DNA of 64,000 nt from Pseudomonas rhizosphaerae (GCF_000761155.1 NZ_CP009533.1:1240001-1304000), one strand, 5' to 3'; counted from the first letter of the stretch, positions 7,450 to 15,825 are shown. Notes: generated from the sequence alone by a model not told the origin. Numbers and translations: made by a program.

Positions 7450-10011
7450 ATGAATGCGCTCGTGAACCTCAGGCCCCGGCAGAAACTCATCGTCGTCGGC
7501 AACGGCATGGTGGGGCATCACTGTGTCGAGCAGTTGATCGAGCGCAACGCGGTCGATCGCTACGAGATCCACGTCTTCGGCGAAGAACGTCAACGTGCCT
7601 ACGACCGGGTTCACCTGTCCGAATACTTCGGCGGCTCGTGCGCCGAAACCCTGGCCTTGGGCGACGCCCAGCTGTATGGCAAGCACGGCGTCACCCTGCA
7701 CCTGGGCCAGCCGGTGATCGAGATCGACCGCCAGGCCCGCGAAGTGGTAACCACCACCGGGCGGCATGCCTACGATGTGCTGGTGCTGGCCACCGGCTCG
7801 TTTCCGTTCGTGCCGCCGATTCCGGGCTGTGAGGGCAACGCGCGGCTGGTCTATCGCACCCTGGATGATCTGGACGCGATCCGCGCTGCGGCGGTTGGGG
7901 CGCGCCGTGGTGTGGTGGTCGGCGGCGGACTGTTGGGCCTGGAAGCGGCCAACGCTCTGAAGTCGCTGGGGCTTGAGGCCCACGTGGTCGAGTTCGCCCC
8001 GCGGCTGATGCCGGTGCAACTGGACGCCGATGGCGGCGCGGCCCTGCGTGCTCGCATCGAAGCCTTGGGCGTGGGCGTGCACACCTCGCGCGCCACTCAG
8101 AACGTAGAGGCCGGCGAGACTCATCGCTACCGGATGAACTTCGACGGCGGCGAGTTTCTGGAAACCGACCTGATCGTGTTTTCCGCCGGCATTCGCCCTC
8201 AGGATGCATTGGGTCGCGCCTGTGGGCTGGAAATTGCCGCCCGCGGCGGCATCGTCATCGACCCGCACTGCCGCAGCAGCGACCCGGCGGTGTATGCGAT
8301 CGGTGAATGCGCCTCCTGGAACGGCAGCATCTTCGGTCTGGTGGCGCCGGGCTACAGCATGGCTCGCAACGTCGCCTGCGAACTGGCAGGCGAGGCACCG
8401 GTGGCGTTCAGTGGTGCCGACATGTCTACCAAGCTCAAGCTGCTGGGCGTCGACGTGGGTTCCATCGGCGATGCCCATGCCAGCACGCCGGGGGCCAAGA
8501 GCTACCGCTTCATCGACGAAGCCAATGCCAGCTACCGGCGCCTGGTGGTGGACGCCACCGGCACTCAGGTACTGGGCGCCGTGCTGGTCGGCGACAACAG
8601 CTACTACGACACCCTGCTGCAATACGCGCAGAACGGCATCGCCTTGCCAGCCGACCCCTCGACGTTGATCCTGCCGCTGTCCGACGGCGCACCGGTTCTC
8701 GGCGCCGATGCGTTGCCCGACACGGCCATGATCTGCTCCTGCCACAACGTCAGCAAAGGCGCGATCTGTTCCGCCGTCGACGGCGGTTGCGGCGACCTCT
8801 CGGCACTCAAGTCGCAGACCAAGGCCTGCACCGGCTGTGGCGGCTGCGCGGCGCTGCTCAAGCAGGTGTTCGAGCACGAGTTGACGGCCCGTGGCGTCAG
8901 CGTCGACAAGAGCCTGTGTGAACACTTCGCCTACACCCGCGCTGAGCTGTACGCGCTGGCCCGTGTCGAAGGCATCGCCAGCTTCGAGGACATGCTCGCC
9001 CGCCACGGACGCGGTGCCGTGGGCTGCGACGTGTGCAAGCCCACCGTCGGCAACATCCTCGCCTCGTGCTGGAACCAGCCGATCATGGACCCTTCGCTGG
9101 TGCCGCTGCAGGACACCAACGACACCTTCATGGCCAACATGCAGAAGAACGGCACCTACTCGGTGGTGCCGCGCATTCCCGGCGGTGAGATCACCCCGGA
9201 CAAGCTCATCGCCATCGGCGTGGTGGCGAAGAAATACGACCTCTACACCAAGATCACCGGTGGCCAGCGCATCGACCTGTTCGGCGCGCAGTTGCACGAG
9301 CTGCCGGAGATCTGGAGCGAACTGATCGAAGCGGGCTTCGAAACCGGGCATGCCTACGGCAAGTCGACCCGCACCGTGAAGTCCTGCGTGGGCAGCACCT
9401 GGTGTCGTTACGGCGTGCAGGACAGCGTGGCCATGGCCCTGCGCATCGAGGATCGCTACAAGGGCTTGCGTTCGCCGCACAAGCTCAAGTTCGCCGTCTC
9501 GGGTTGCACCCGCGAGTGCGCCGAGGCGCAGAGCAAGGACATCGGCGTGATCGCTACGGAAAAGGGCTGGAACCTGTACGTGTGCGGCAACGGCGGCATG
9601 CGTCCGCGCCACGCCGAGCTGTTCGCCATCGACCTGAACGACGAACAGTTGATCCGCTACATCGACCGCATCCTGATGTTCTACATCCGTACCGCCGACA
9701 AGCTGCAGCGCACCTCGGTGTGGCGCGAAAACCTGGAAGGCGGCCTGGAATTCCTCAAGCAGGTGGTGCTGGAAGACAGCTTAGGTTTGGGCGCCGAGCT
9801 CGAAGCGCAGATGCAGCGGGTGGTCGATCACTATGAATGCGAATGGGCCAACGCCCTGAAGGATCCGGAAAAGCTCAAGCGCTTCCGCACCTTCGTCAAC
9901 GACAAGCGCGCGGACCCTGGCGTGCAGTTCGTCAAGGAACGCGGCCAGCGTCGCCCCGCCCAGGCCGGCGATGCGCTGGTAATGATCCCGGTAGTCGAGG
10001 AGGTGGTGTGA
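7450..10011 (+). CDS. nirB: Assimilatory nitrite reductase (NAD(P)H), large subunit
   Basis: Protein of 853 residues catalysing six-electron reduction of nitrite to ammonium. It begins with an FAD/NAD(P)H domain (IVVGNGMVG at about 14-22), with a second dinucleotide fold near 155. A BFD-like [2Fe-2S] domain follows, with CSC near 429-431 and CTGCGGC near 461. The C-terminal siroheme domain carries CVGSTWC (about 645) and CTREC (about 686), the four cysteines of the coupled [4Fe-4S]-siroheme site. The start is ATG 7450, with GGAG six bases upstream; the frame is open back to 7408, but that segment is terminator sequence. The last base of its stop is the first base of nirD. Confidence 0.93.
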   Translation: MNALVNLRPRQKLIVVGNGMVGHHCVEQLIERNAVDRYEIHVFGEERQRAYDRVHLSEYFGGSCAETLALGDAQLYGKHGVTLHLGQPVIEIDRQAREVVTTTGRHAYDVLVLATGSFPFVPPIPGCEGNARLVYRTLDDLDAIRAAAVGARRGVVVGGGLLGLEAANALKSLGLEAHVVEFAPRLMPVQLDADGGAALRARIEALGVGVHTSRATQNVEAGETHRYRMNFDGGEFLETDLIVFSAGIRPQDALGRACGLEIAARGGIVIDPHCRSSDPAVYAIGECASWNGSIFGLVAPGYSMARNVACELAGEAPVAFSGADMSTKLKLLGVDVGSIGDAHASTPGAKSYRFIDEANASYRRLVVDATGTQVLGAVLVGDNSYYDTLLQYAQNGIALPADPSTLILPLSDGAPVLGADALPDTAMICSCHNVSKGAICSAVDGGCGDLSALKSQTKACTGCGGCAALLKQVFEHELTARGVSVDKSLCEHFAYTRAELYALARVEGIASFEDMLARHGRGAVGCDVCKPTVGNILASCWNQPIMDPSLVPLQDTNDTFMANMQKNGTYSVVPRIPGGEITPDKLIAIGVVAKKYDLYTKITGGQRIDLFGAQLHELPEIWSELIEAGFETGHAYGKSTRTVKSCVGSTWCRYGVQDSVAMALRIEDRYKGLRSPHKLKFAVSGCTRECAEAQSKDIGVIATEKGWNLYVCGNGGMRPRHAELFAIDLNDEQLIRYIDRILMFYIRTADKLQRTSVWRENLEGGLEFLKQVVLEDSLGLGAELEAQMQRVVDHYECEWANALKDPEKLKRFRTFVNDKRADPGVQFVKERGQRRPAQAGDALVMIPVVEEVV

Positions 10012-10373
10012 TGCAGGCAGCCAACGCAGTGCAAGCGATGACCTGGCAAGCGGTGTGCGATCAGTCTGATCTGATTCCCAACTCCGGTGTGGTGGTGTGG
10101 CTGGACGGCGACCAGGTGGCGTTGTTCTACCTACCCGAGGCGGGCGAGGGCAGGGCGCTGCACGCCATCGACAACCACGATCCGCGCTCGGGCGCCAACG
10201 TGCTGGGACGCGGGATCGTCGGCTACCTGCAGGGAGAGTTGGTGGTGGCGGCGCCGCTGTACAAGCAGCATTACTGCTTCAGCGACGGGCGCTGCCTGGA
10301 GGCGCCGGATCAGCATGTCAGGGTCTGGCCGGTGCGCTTGAATGGGGATCGCGTGGAGATTGGCAGATTGTAG
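10011..10373 (+). CDS. nirD: Assimilatory nitrite reductase small subunit
   Basis: Protein of 120 residues with a Rieske-like fold but without the Cys/His cluster ligands, as is normal for NirD. The segment WLDGDQVALFYLP and later the HAIDNHDPRSGANVL and FSDGRCLEAPD stretches match the family. It completes the NirBD enzyme with the overlapping upstream gene; its start ATG 10011 lies one base into the nirB stop and GAGGAGG precedes it. It is translationally coupled and regulated with nirB. A REP pair follows 14 bases after the stop. Confidence 0.9.
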   Translation: MQAANAVQAMTWQAVCDQSDLIPNSGVVVWLDGDQVALFYLPEAGEGRALHAIDNHDPRSGANVLGRGIVGYLQGELVVAAPLYKQHYCFSDGRCLEAPDQHVRVWPVRLNGDRVEIGRL

Positions 10374-10386
10374 GTAGGTCTTGCTG

Positions 10387-10485
10387 GCCTCTTCGCGGGC
10401 AGAGAGCTCGCCGCCCGCCCCGCTCCCACACAATCGGAAGCGTCAGTTGAACTTGTGGGAGCGGGCTCTGCCCGCGAAGAGGCCC
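10387..10485. repeat. REP-like inverted repeat pair (type A)
   Basis: GGCCTCTTCGCGGGCAGAG on the left and CTCTGCCCGCGAAGAGGCC on the right, with GCTCCCAC/GTGGGAGC arms, form a long imperfect palindrome closely related to the one at 7161-7259. It fills most of the gap between nirD and the LysR gene. Confidence 0.8.
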
Positions 10486-10530
10486 TCACTACCAAAGCAA
10501 ACCCCATGGCCCAATGCTACGATTGGCGCC

Positions 10531-11466
10531 ATGAACCTCGACAGCCGCATCAAATTCCGCCACCTGCTGTGCTTTCTCGAAATTGCCCGCCAGGGCAGCT
10601 TCGCCAAGGCCGCCGACACCTTGTCCATCAGTCAGCCGGCGATCTCCAAGACCCTCAAGGAACTCGAAGACCTGCTGCAGACTCGCCTGTTCGACCGCGA
10701 CAAGAGCGGTGTCGAACTGACCGCCGCCGGTGTGCGCTTCATGCGCTACGCTGGCCCCTGCGTGCAGGCCCTGCGCGACGGCGTCAGCAGCCTGCGCGGC
10801 GAACCGCACGAAGCCCCGCAGGTGCGCATCGGTGTGCTGTCCACCGTGGAAAGCCAATTGCTGCCCGAGGTGCTCTGCCGCCTGCACGCGCGCCATGCCG
10901 CGCTGGTGGTCAGCGTCGCGACCGGGCCGGGGGCATACCTGTTGGCGCAACTGCATGTGGGCGAGCTGGACCTGGTGATCGGTCGCATGACCGACAGCCC
11001 GCAAATCCAGGGCTTGTCGTTCGAACACCTGTACAGCGAGTCGATGACCCTGGTGGTGCGCCCTGGCCATCCATTGCTGGAAGCCCGCCCGCTCAATGCC
11101 GAACAGGTCGGCGCCTGCCCGTGGGTGCTGCCATTGGCTGGGACGACCATCCGCAAACACGCCGACAGCCTTTTCGTGCAGTGCGCCATCACGCCCTCCG
11201 CGCAACGTCTGGAAACGCTTTCCCCGACCCTCAGTCGTCGCTACGTCGCCAGCAGCGACGCCATCTGGGTCGCGCCACGTGACGCGGTGCAGCGTGACAT
11301 CGCCACCGGCCAGCTCTACGAACTGGACCTGGGCGTGCACGAGCCGGGTGGTTCGGTAGGCATCTGCCGCAATGCCGCGCTGCCGCTGTCTTTGCCGGCG
11401 CAGTGGCTGTGTGAGGTGGTGCGCGAAGTGGCCGCGCAGTACGAGCAGTCCTCCACTGTCCCATGA
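10531..11466 (+). CDS. LysR-family transcriptional regulator, PcaQ/GbpR-like
   Basis: Regulator of 311 residues. The N-terminal winged helix (about 8-66) reads IKFRHLLCFLEIARQGSFAKAADTLSISQPAISKTLKELE, the classic LysR helix-turn-helix. From about 95 to 300 there is a periplasmic-binding-protein-like effector domain (VRIGVLSTVESQLLPEVL). The RIKFRHL start and overall sequence resemble PcaQ/GbpR regulators of aromatic or sugar catabolism. No pca or other catabolic gene is adjacent, so the target is unknown. The start ATG 10531 lies just past the REP pair; the frame extends upstream, but that part is repeat-derived. Confidence 0.8.
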   Translation: MNLDSRIKFRHLLCFLEIARQGSFAKAADTLSISQPAISKTLKELEDLLQTRLFDRDKSGVELTAAGVRFMRYAGPCVQALRDGVSSLRGEPHEAPQVRIGVLSTVESQLLPEVLCRLHARHAALVVSVATGPGAYLLAQLHVGELDLVIGRMTDSPQIQGLSFEHLYSESMTLVVRPGHPLLEARPLNAEQVGACPWVLPLAGTTIRKHADSLFVQCAITPSAQRLETLSPTLSRRYVASSDAIWVAPRDAVQRDIATGQLYELDLGVHEPGGSVGICRNAALPLSLPAQWLCEVVREVAAQYEQSSTVP

Positions 11467-11624
11467 CACATGTTTCATCCAGCCGCTGCCGAGCCAGTTT
11501 CCTTTTGCTGGCCTGAACTTATCGCCTTTTTGCCTCTCTCATGCCGGTAGCCATTGGTCGTGGCCGCCTGATAAGCTCGCGGCCTCATTCGATTGCCCTT
11601 ATGGCGCATGAACAAGGAAATAGC

Positions 11625-12386
11625 ATGAAACAGCATCGGTTGGCGGCGGCAGTCGCCTTGGTCACCCTGGTCCTCGCCGGTTGCGATTCCCAGACCAGCG
11701 TCGAGCTCAAAACCCCGGCGCAGAAAGCTTCCTACGGTATCGGCCTGAACATGGGCAAGAGCCTGGCTCAGGAAGGCATGGACGATCTCGACTCCAAGGC
11801 CGTAGCGCTGGGTATCGAAGATGCCGTCGGCAAGAAAGAGCAGAAGATCAAGGACGACGACCTGGTCGCAGCCTTCGCCGATCTGCAGAAGCGTGCCGAA
11901 GAACGCATGACCAAGATGAACGCCGAGGCGCAGAGCGCTGGCAAGAAGTTCCTGGAAGACAACGCCAAGAAAGACGGCGTGGTCACCACCGCTTCGGGCC
12001 TGCAGTACCAGGTCATCAAGAAGGCCGACGGCGCCCAGCCCAAGCCTACCGACGTGGTCACCGTTCACTACGAAGGCAAGCTGATCGACGGCAAGGTCTT
12101 CGACAGCTCCATCGAGCGCGGCGCCCCGATCGACCTGCCGGTCAGCGGTGTGATTCCGGGTTGGGTCGAAGGCCTGCAACTGATGCACGTGGGCGAGAAG
12201 GTCAAGCTGTTCATTCCAGCCGACCTGGCCTACGGCGCGCAGAGCCCGAGCCCGACCATTCCAGCCAACTCGGTGCTGGTGTTCGACCTCGAGCTGATCG
12301 CCATCAAGGACGCTGCCAAGGCTGCTGCCGACGCCGCTGCCGAAACCGACGACGCCGAAGTCGAAGAAGCCGCGCCCGCCAAGTAA
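11625..12386 (+). CDS. FKBP-type peptidyl-prolyl isomerase, lipoprotein (FkpA/Mip-like)
   Basis: Protein of 253 residues. The signal peptide MKQHRLAAAVALVTLVLAGC ends in a lipobox (LAGC, lipidation at Cys20), so it is an envelope folding factor. Residues about 30-130 are the helical FKBP_N dimerisation domain (KASYGIGLNMGKSL and a long charged helix). About 140-230 is the FKBP fold with VTVHYEGKLIDGKVFDSS and WVEGLQLMHVGEKVKLFIP. It ends in an Ala/Glu-rich tail. The start is ATG 11625 with AAGGAAA upstream, and a strong terminator follows. Confidence 0.88.
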   Translation: MKQHRLAAAVALVTLVLAGCDSQTSVELKTPAQKASYGIGLNMGKSLAQEGMDDLDSKAVALGIEDAVGKKEQKIKDDDLVAAFADLQKRAEERMTKMNAEAQSAGKKFLEDNAKKDGVVTTASGLQYQVIKKADGAQPKPTDVVTVHYEGKLIDGKVFDSSIERGAPIDLPVSGVIPGWVEGLQLMHVGEKVKLFIPADLAYGAQSPSPTIPANSVLVFDLELIAIKDAAKAAADAAAETDDAEVEEAAPAK

Positions 12387-12403
12387 ACGCTTGCGCTGCA
12401 ACG

Positions 12404-12429
12404 AACGCCCCGTCTCGACGGGGCGTTTT
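12404..12429 (+). terminator. Intrinsic terminator of the FKBP gene
   Basis: AACGCCCCGT pairs with ACGGGGCGTT around a CTCG loop, followed by TTTT. It lies 18 bases after the stop codon. Confidence 0.8.
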
Positions 12430-12597
12430 CGTTTGAACCGGGCTTTGGGCAACAGGTCTGATGTGGTGCTGCAGTAGCTGTTTTCATAACACTGCGTCAA
12501 GGAATTTCGTGGCTTTTTTGTGTGAGTAAAAAACGCCCGATTTGACCTCAGCCCTTGAAAACCGGGCAGGTCAGGCGTGAAAAGCGGCTCTGTTCAC

Positions 12598-12628
12598 AAG
12601 GTTATCCACAAATACTGTGGATAACCTT
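12598..12628. promoter_or_regulatory. Perfect inverted repeat built from two DnaA boxes
   Basis: AAGGTTATCCACA (12598-12610) and its exact complement TGTGGATAACCTT (12616-12628) flank a five-base spacer. Each arm contains a consensus DnaA box, TTATCCACA at 12602-12610 and its reverse at 12616-12624. The element ends 27 bases before the start of the DUF1232 gene. It could be a DnaA-binding control site. With no dnaA, dnaN or AT-rich unwinding region nearby, it does not look like a replication origin. Confidence 0.6.
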
Positions 12629-12655
12629 AAACCACCATTCGGCACCGGAGGGCTC

Positions 12656-13102
12656 ATGAAGGCACCTTGGAATTTCACCCGTTTTCTGCCCATTGCCGAA
12701 CGCATCCTGAGTCGGGGTCGCCTGCCGGCCTTGATCTTCGCCGTGGCGCGCAAGGGCAAGGGCTATCGGCTGGGCGCCCTGAAAGAAGACGTGCAATTGC
12801 TCCAGGCTCTGTGCCTGGCCTACTGGCGCGGCGAGTACCGCAACATCAGCCCCAAGGCGCTGCTGTCCATCGTCGCCGGGTTGGTCTACTTCGTCAGCCC
12901 CATCGACGCCATCCCCGACTGGCTGCTGGGCGTTGGCATGCTGGACGATATCGCCGTACTGGCGTGGGTCATGAAGACCCTGTCGGGCGAGCTGGACGCC
13001 TTCCGTGCCTGGCGTCAGCGCCAGTCCCCGGAAAAGCTGCGAGTGGTCGAGCGCTTGCCGGCATCTGAAAAAGATCTGGAGCTGGAAAAGTCCCACCGCT
13101 GA
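12656..13102 (+). CDS. DUF1232 (YkvA-like) family protein
   Basis: Protein of 148 residues with the DUF1232 signature SPIDAIPDWLLGVGMLDD at about 83-100, where the SPIDxIPD turn and the following hydrophobic helix define the family. The domain is thought to be membrane-associated; its biochemical role is unknown. The start is ATG 12656 with CGGAGGG upstream; the frame is open back to 12617, inside the DnaA-box palindrome. The C-terminus is charged. It stands alone, and the palindrome just upstream may control it. Confidence 0.8.
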   Translation: MKAPWNFTRFLPIAERILSRGRLPALIFAVARKGKGYRLGALKEDVQLLQALCLAYWRGEYRNISPKALLSIVAGLVYFVSPIDAIPDWLLGVGMLDDIAVLAWVMKTLSGELDAFRAWRQRQSPEKLRVVERLPASEKDLELEKSHR

Positions 13103-13216
13103 ATCTGCCTGCCGGCTGCGGTGCAGTTAACCCCCCGAAGCCGGCAATCCCCTGTTAACATTCCGTCATTATGGTTGCATCGCCCGATGTGATCGGTCAG
13201 TTTGCGGGAGGATGCA

Positions 13217-13588
13217 ATGGGGGTTCAGGTGATCAGCCGCGACGGCCAACCCGAATACGCGGTGCTGCCATGGGCTGAATATCAGCGGCTCTTGGCTGCA
13301 GCGGCTGCCGACCCGTTCGAGGCATCCCGTGCAGGTCACATGGCAGTCGATCAGCAGTCTGTCGCCGATCCCGCCACAGCGGCGGCTCAGGTGCCACCGC
13401 CAGCCTTCGCGCGTCTGCGCGAGCTGCGCGAGGCGCAAGGGTTACCGCTCGAGAGCCTGGCCCGTGCCGTCGGCATCAGCCCCTCCTATCTATCGATGAT
13501 CGAGACTGGCGAGCGTCAGCCCGATGCCGCCATCCGACGCAGCCTCGCCTGGGAATTGGGGGTGCCGGCCTGGAGCGACGCTTCATGA
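13217..13588 (+). CDS. XRE-family helix-turn-helix regulator with Phd-like N-terminus
   Basis: Protein of 123 residues. Residues 1-32 (MGVQVISRDGQPEYAVLPWAEYQRLL) resemble the N-terminal strand and helix of Phd/YefM-type antitoxins. Residues about 65-118 form a Cro/C1 helix-turn-helix (RLRELREAQGLPLESLARAVGISPSYLSMIETG). GGGAGG precedes ATG 13217. The stop overlaps the next start (ATGA), so the two are co-translated. The layout resembles an antitoxin followed by a partner, but the partner does not look like a known toxin. Most likely it is an autoregulator of the pair. Confidence 0.75.
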   Translation: MGVQVISRDGQPEYAVLPWAEYQRLLAAAAADPFEASRAGHMAVDQQSVADPATAAAQVPPPAFARLRELREAQGLPLESLARAVGISPSYLSMIETGERQPDAAIRRSLAWELGVPAWSDAS

Positions 13589-13956
13589 GCGTACGCATCA
13601 GTCGACAGCAATGGGAAGGCCTGCTCGGCGAGCTGGACCACGCCCGCCGTCAGCGGCAGTTGCTCACCTATCGCGCGTTGCTCGAACGCCTCGCACTGCC
13701 CACGCCCGCCATGCAGACCTTGACTGCGGCCCTGGAATACCTGGCCATGATCGACGCCCGCGCCGCTCAGCCATTGCGCAGTTCGCTGGTGATCAGCCAG
13801 GGTGCCAGCCGTCTGCCTCGTCCTGGTTTTTTCGAATGCGTGGAAAAGCTCGGACGCTTCTCCGGCCCGTCCGATGGTGTGGCAGCGGCCTCCTGGCATG
13901 CTGCCGAAGTGGTGCGGGTGTTCGAGTATGCGTACCCGGCCACTACCCAGGTATGA
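13585..13956 (+). CDS. Conserved hypothetical protein paired with the XRE regulator
   Basis: Protein of 123 residues beginning at ATG 13585, overlapping the XRE gene by four bases. It has a helical N-terminal half with LTYRALLERLALPTPAMQTLTAALEYL, then a segment RSSLVISQGASRLPRPGFFECV. I recall this general pattern (a winged-helix-like 'TY-ELAxxLGLP' part followed by 'SxLVxxxxxxxPGxGFF') from a widespread uncharacterised family, but cannot name it. There is no signal peptide or membrane helix. The gene ends five bases before the tail of the convergent EAL/GGDEF gene. Function unknown. Confidence 0.7.
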   Translation: MSVRISRQQWEGLLGELDHARRQRQLLTYRALLERLALPTPAMQTLTAALEYLAMIDARAAQPLRSSLVISQGASRLPRPGFFECVEKLGRFSGPSDGVAAASWHAAEVVRVFEYAYPATTQV

Positions 13957-13960
13957 ATTT

Positions 13961-15724
13961 CTAGGCCGGTTCAACGGCCTGGGTATCGATCACGTGTACG
14001 CTCGAACCCAGCACCGCCTTGGCTTGATGCTTGGCCTGGGAGGCCATTTCCGCCAGTTGGCTGCTGTCCATGAGCGGGCAGGCTTGGGGCCGCAAGTGAA
14101 CCACGCCGATGGACAGTGACAGCAACGCGAAGCGCTGCTGTTCGCCACGACGATCCTGCGCCAGAAAACTCCCTGCGCGCAGATCTTCGGCGCGATAGAA
14201 ACGCCGACACTGGTGTTGGAAATCCTCCTGCAGCTGGCTTAGGCGACGACACCACTCGGTTGGACTGATGGCCAGGATGAAATCGTCGCCACCAATGTGG
14301 CCGACGAAATCCCGACTCGGGTCGACCCGTTCGTTCAGGCATTGAGCCAGGCATAGCAGCACTTCGTCGCCGCGCGCATAGCCGTAGATATCGTTGAAGG
14401 GCTTGAAGTTGTCGATGTCGACGTAGCAGATGATCGCTTCGCGGCATTGCTCCAGCACCCGAGTCAGGCACTGCTGGATCGGCACGTTGCCCGGTAGCAG
14501 GGTCAAGGGGTTGGCATGCCGCGCCTGCTGGATCTTCAGTTCGGTGATCAGCTTCAGCACGTCGATGACCCGGCCCAGCCCCAGGTATCGACCACCCTGG
14601 ATGACCATGAAGTCTTCCTCGATCCTTTGCCGTGCGCGCCCGGTCAGCAAGCGGCTGACCTGCTGCAGGGATTGCTTGCTGTCCACCGCGAGGAAATCGG
14701 TGCTCATCAGACGGCTGATCGGCTTGCGTGCGAACAGGTCGGTGGCGAATGGCTTGAGCAAGGCCTCGGACAGCGAGTGACGATGGACGATGCCGCAGGG
14801 GCGCCGGTCGCTGTCGACGATGGCGAGGGTGTTCAGGTTGGCCTGCAGGCGAAAGGCTTCCAGGACCTGCTGCGTCGGGGTATCACAGTGTACTGCCGCC
14901 TGCTCGATGATCAGCGCAGCCAGGTCGCTGGCGTCGTCGCCGAGGGGAGGCGTGCTGCCCTCCAGCCGCGGGATCAGCCCACGCGCGTCCCGCGGCGGCT
15001 GCTCCTGCGGGCGGCAGAGCAGATAGCCCTGGACCAGGTCGACGCCCATCTCGATCAACACCAGCAGCTCTTCCACCAGCTCGATGCCTTCGGCGATCAC
15101 CTGCGCCCTCGACGCCTTGGCGATCTGCAAGATCGAGCCGACGAATTCGCGCTTGAGGGCGTCCTGGTGAATGCCGTCGATGAAGTGCCGGTCGATCTTG
15201 ACGTAGTCCGGGCGCAGCTCGGACCACAGGCGCAGGCTCGAATAACCCGCACCCAAGTCGTCCAGCGCAATCGAAAAACCCATGGCCCGGTAGTGGTGCA
15301 GCGCGTTGAACAACAGCTGGAAATCGTCGGTGGGGGTTTGCTCGGTGAGCTCGATGACCACTTGGCTCGGACTGATACCGTAGCGTTGCAACAGCTGCAG
15401 CGTGCGGCCGTCCTCGTGCAAGGGTTCGAGCAGCGACTCCGGCGAGACGTTGAGAAACAGTTTGCCGTTCAGGCGCTGTTCGCTGAACCGACGGCAGGCA
15501 GTCTCCCGGCACATCACTTCCAACTCATTGAGCCGACCGGCCTGGCGTGCGACGGCGAACAGATTGATCGGCGAGTGCAGCGGGCTGTTGGAAGGCCCTC
15601 GGCTCAACGCCTCGAAGCCCAGTATCTGCCGTTGGGACAGTGACACGATCGGCTGGAACAAGCTGTGCACACCACCTTGGGCGAGAATGCTGTCCAGGGC
15701 GCTGATCTGTTCAATGACGGTCAT
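13961..15724 (-). CDS. EAL-CBS-GGDEF cyclic-di-GMP turnover protein
   Basis: Protein of 587 residues with the EAL domain first (about 15-250), a CBS pair (about 280-400) and the GGDEF domain last (about 415-580). EAL residues needed for phosphodiesterase activity are present: FEALSRG (Glu38), FLNVSP, ELTE, LDDLGAGYSS, VKIDRHF, AEGIE and VQGY. The GGDEF signature reads GGDDF, a permitted variant, so diguanylate cyclase activity or GTP binding is possible. There are no membrane segments, so it is cytoplasmic and probably tuned by a nucleotide bound to the CBS pair. The start ATG 15724 removes a 30-residue upstream extension that lacks a ribosome site. Confidence 0.88.
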   Translation of the reverse strand: MTVIEQISALDSILAQGGVHSLFQPIVSLSQRQILGFEALSRGPSNSPLHSPINLFAVARQAGRLNELEVMCRETACRRFSEQRLNGKLFLNVSPESLLEPLHEDGRTLQLLQRYGISPSQVVIELTEQTPTDDFQLLFNALHHYRAMGFSIALDDLGAGYSSLRLWSELRPDYVKIDRHFIDGIHQDALKREFVGSILQIAKASRAQVIAEGIELVEELLVLIEMGVDLVQGYLLCRPQEQPPRDARGLIPRLEGSTPPLGDDASDLAALIIEQAAVHCDTPTQQVLEAFRLQANLNTLAIVDSDRRPCGIVHRHSLSEALLKPFATDLFARKPISRLMSTDFLAVDSKQSLQQVSRLLTGRARQRIEEDFMVIQGGRYLGLGRVIDVLKLITELKIQQARHANPLTLLPGNVPIQQCLTRVLEQCREAIICYVDIDNFKPFNDIYGYARGDEVLLCLAQCLNERVDPSRDFVGHIGGDDFILAISPTEWCRRLSQLQEDFQHQCRRFYRAEDLRAGSFLAQDRRGEQQRFALLSLSIGVVHLRPQACPLMDSSQLAEMASQAKHQAKAVLGSSVHVIDTQAVEPA

Positions 15725-15794
15725 CGGTTCGCTACCTTGCTGAAGGTCGTGCTGACCGATGCTTGAAACAGGTTGAAAGCACCGGGCCAGACGC

Positions 15795-15825
15795 AAAAAA
15801 AGACCCGCTGCCAAGGCAGCGGGTC
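15795..15825 (-). terminator. Intrinsic terminator of prc
   Basis: On the minus strand GACCCGCTGCC pairs with GGCAGCGGGTC, followed by seven Ts (the A run at 15795-15801). It lies 70 bases past the prc stop. Confidence 0.8.

Noticed and set aside
7366..9612. 748-codon open frame on the minus strand opposite nirB
   Set aside because: It mirrors nirB codons in high-GC DNA, has no ribosome site or known domain, and nirB is unmistakable.
12598..12628. Replication origin suggested by DnaA boxes
   Set aside because: Only two boxes, no AT-rich unwinding element and no dnaA/dnaN/rpmH genes nearby.
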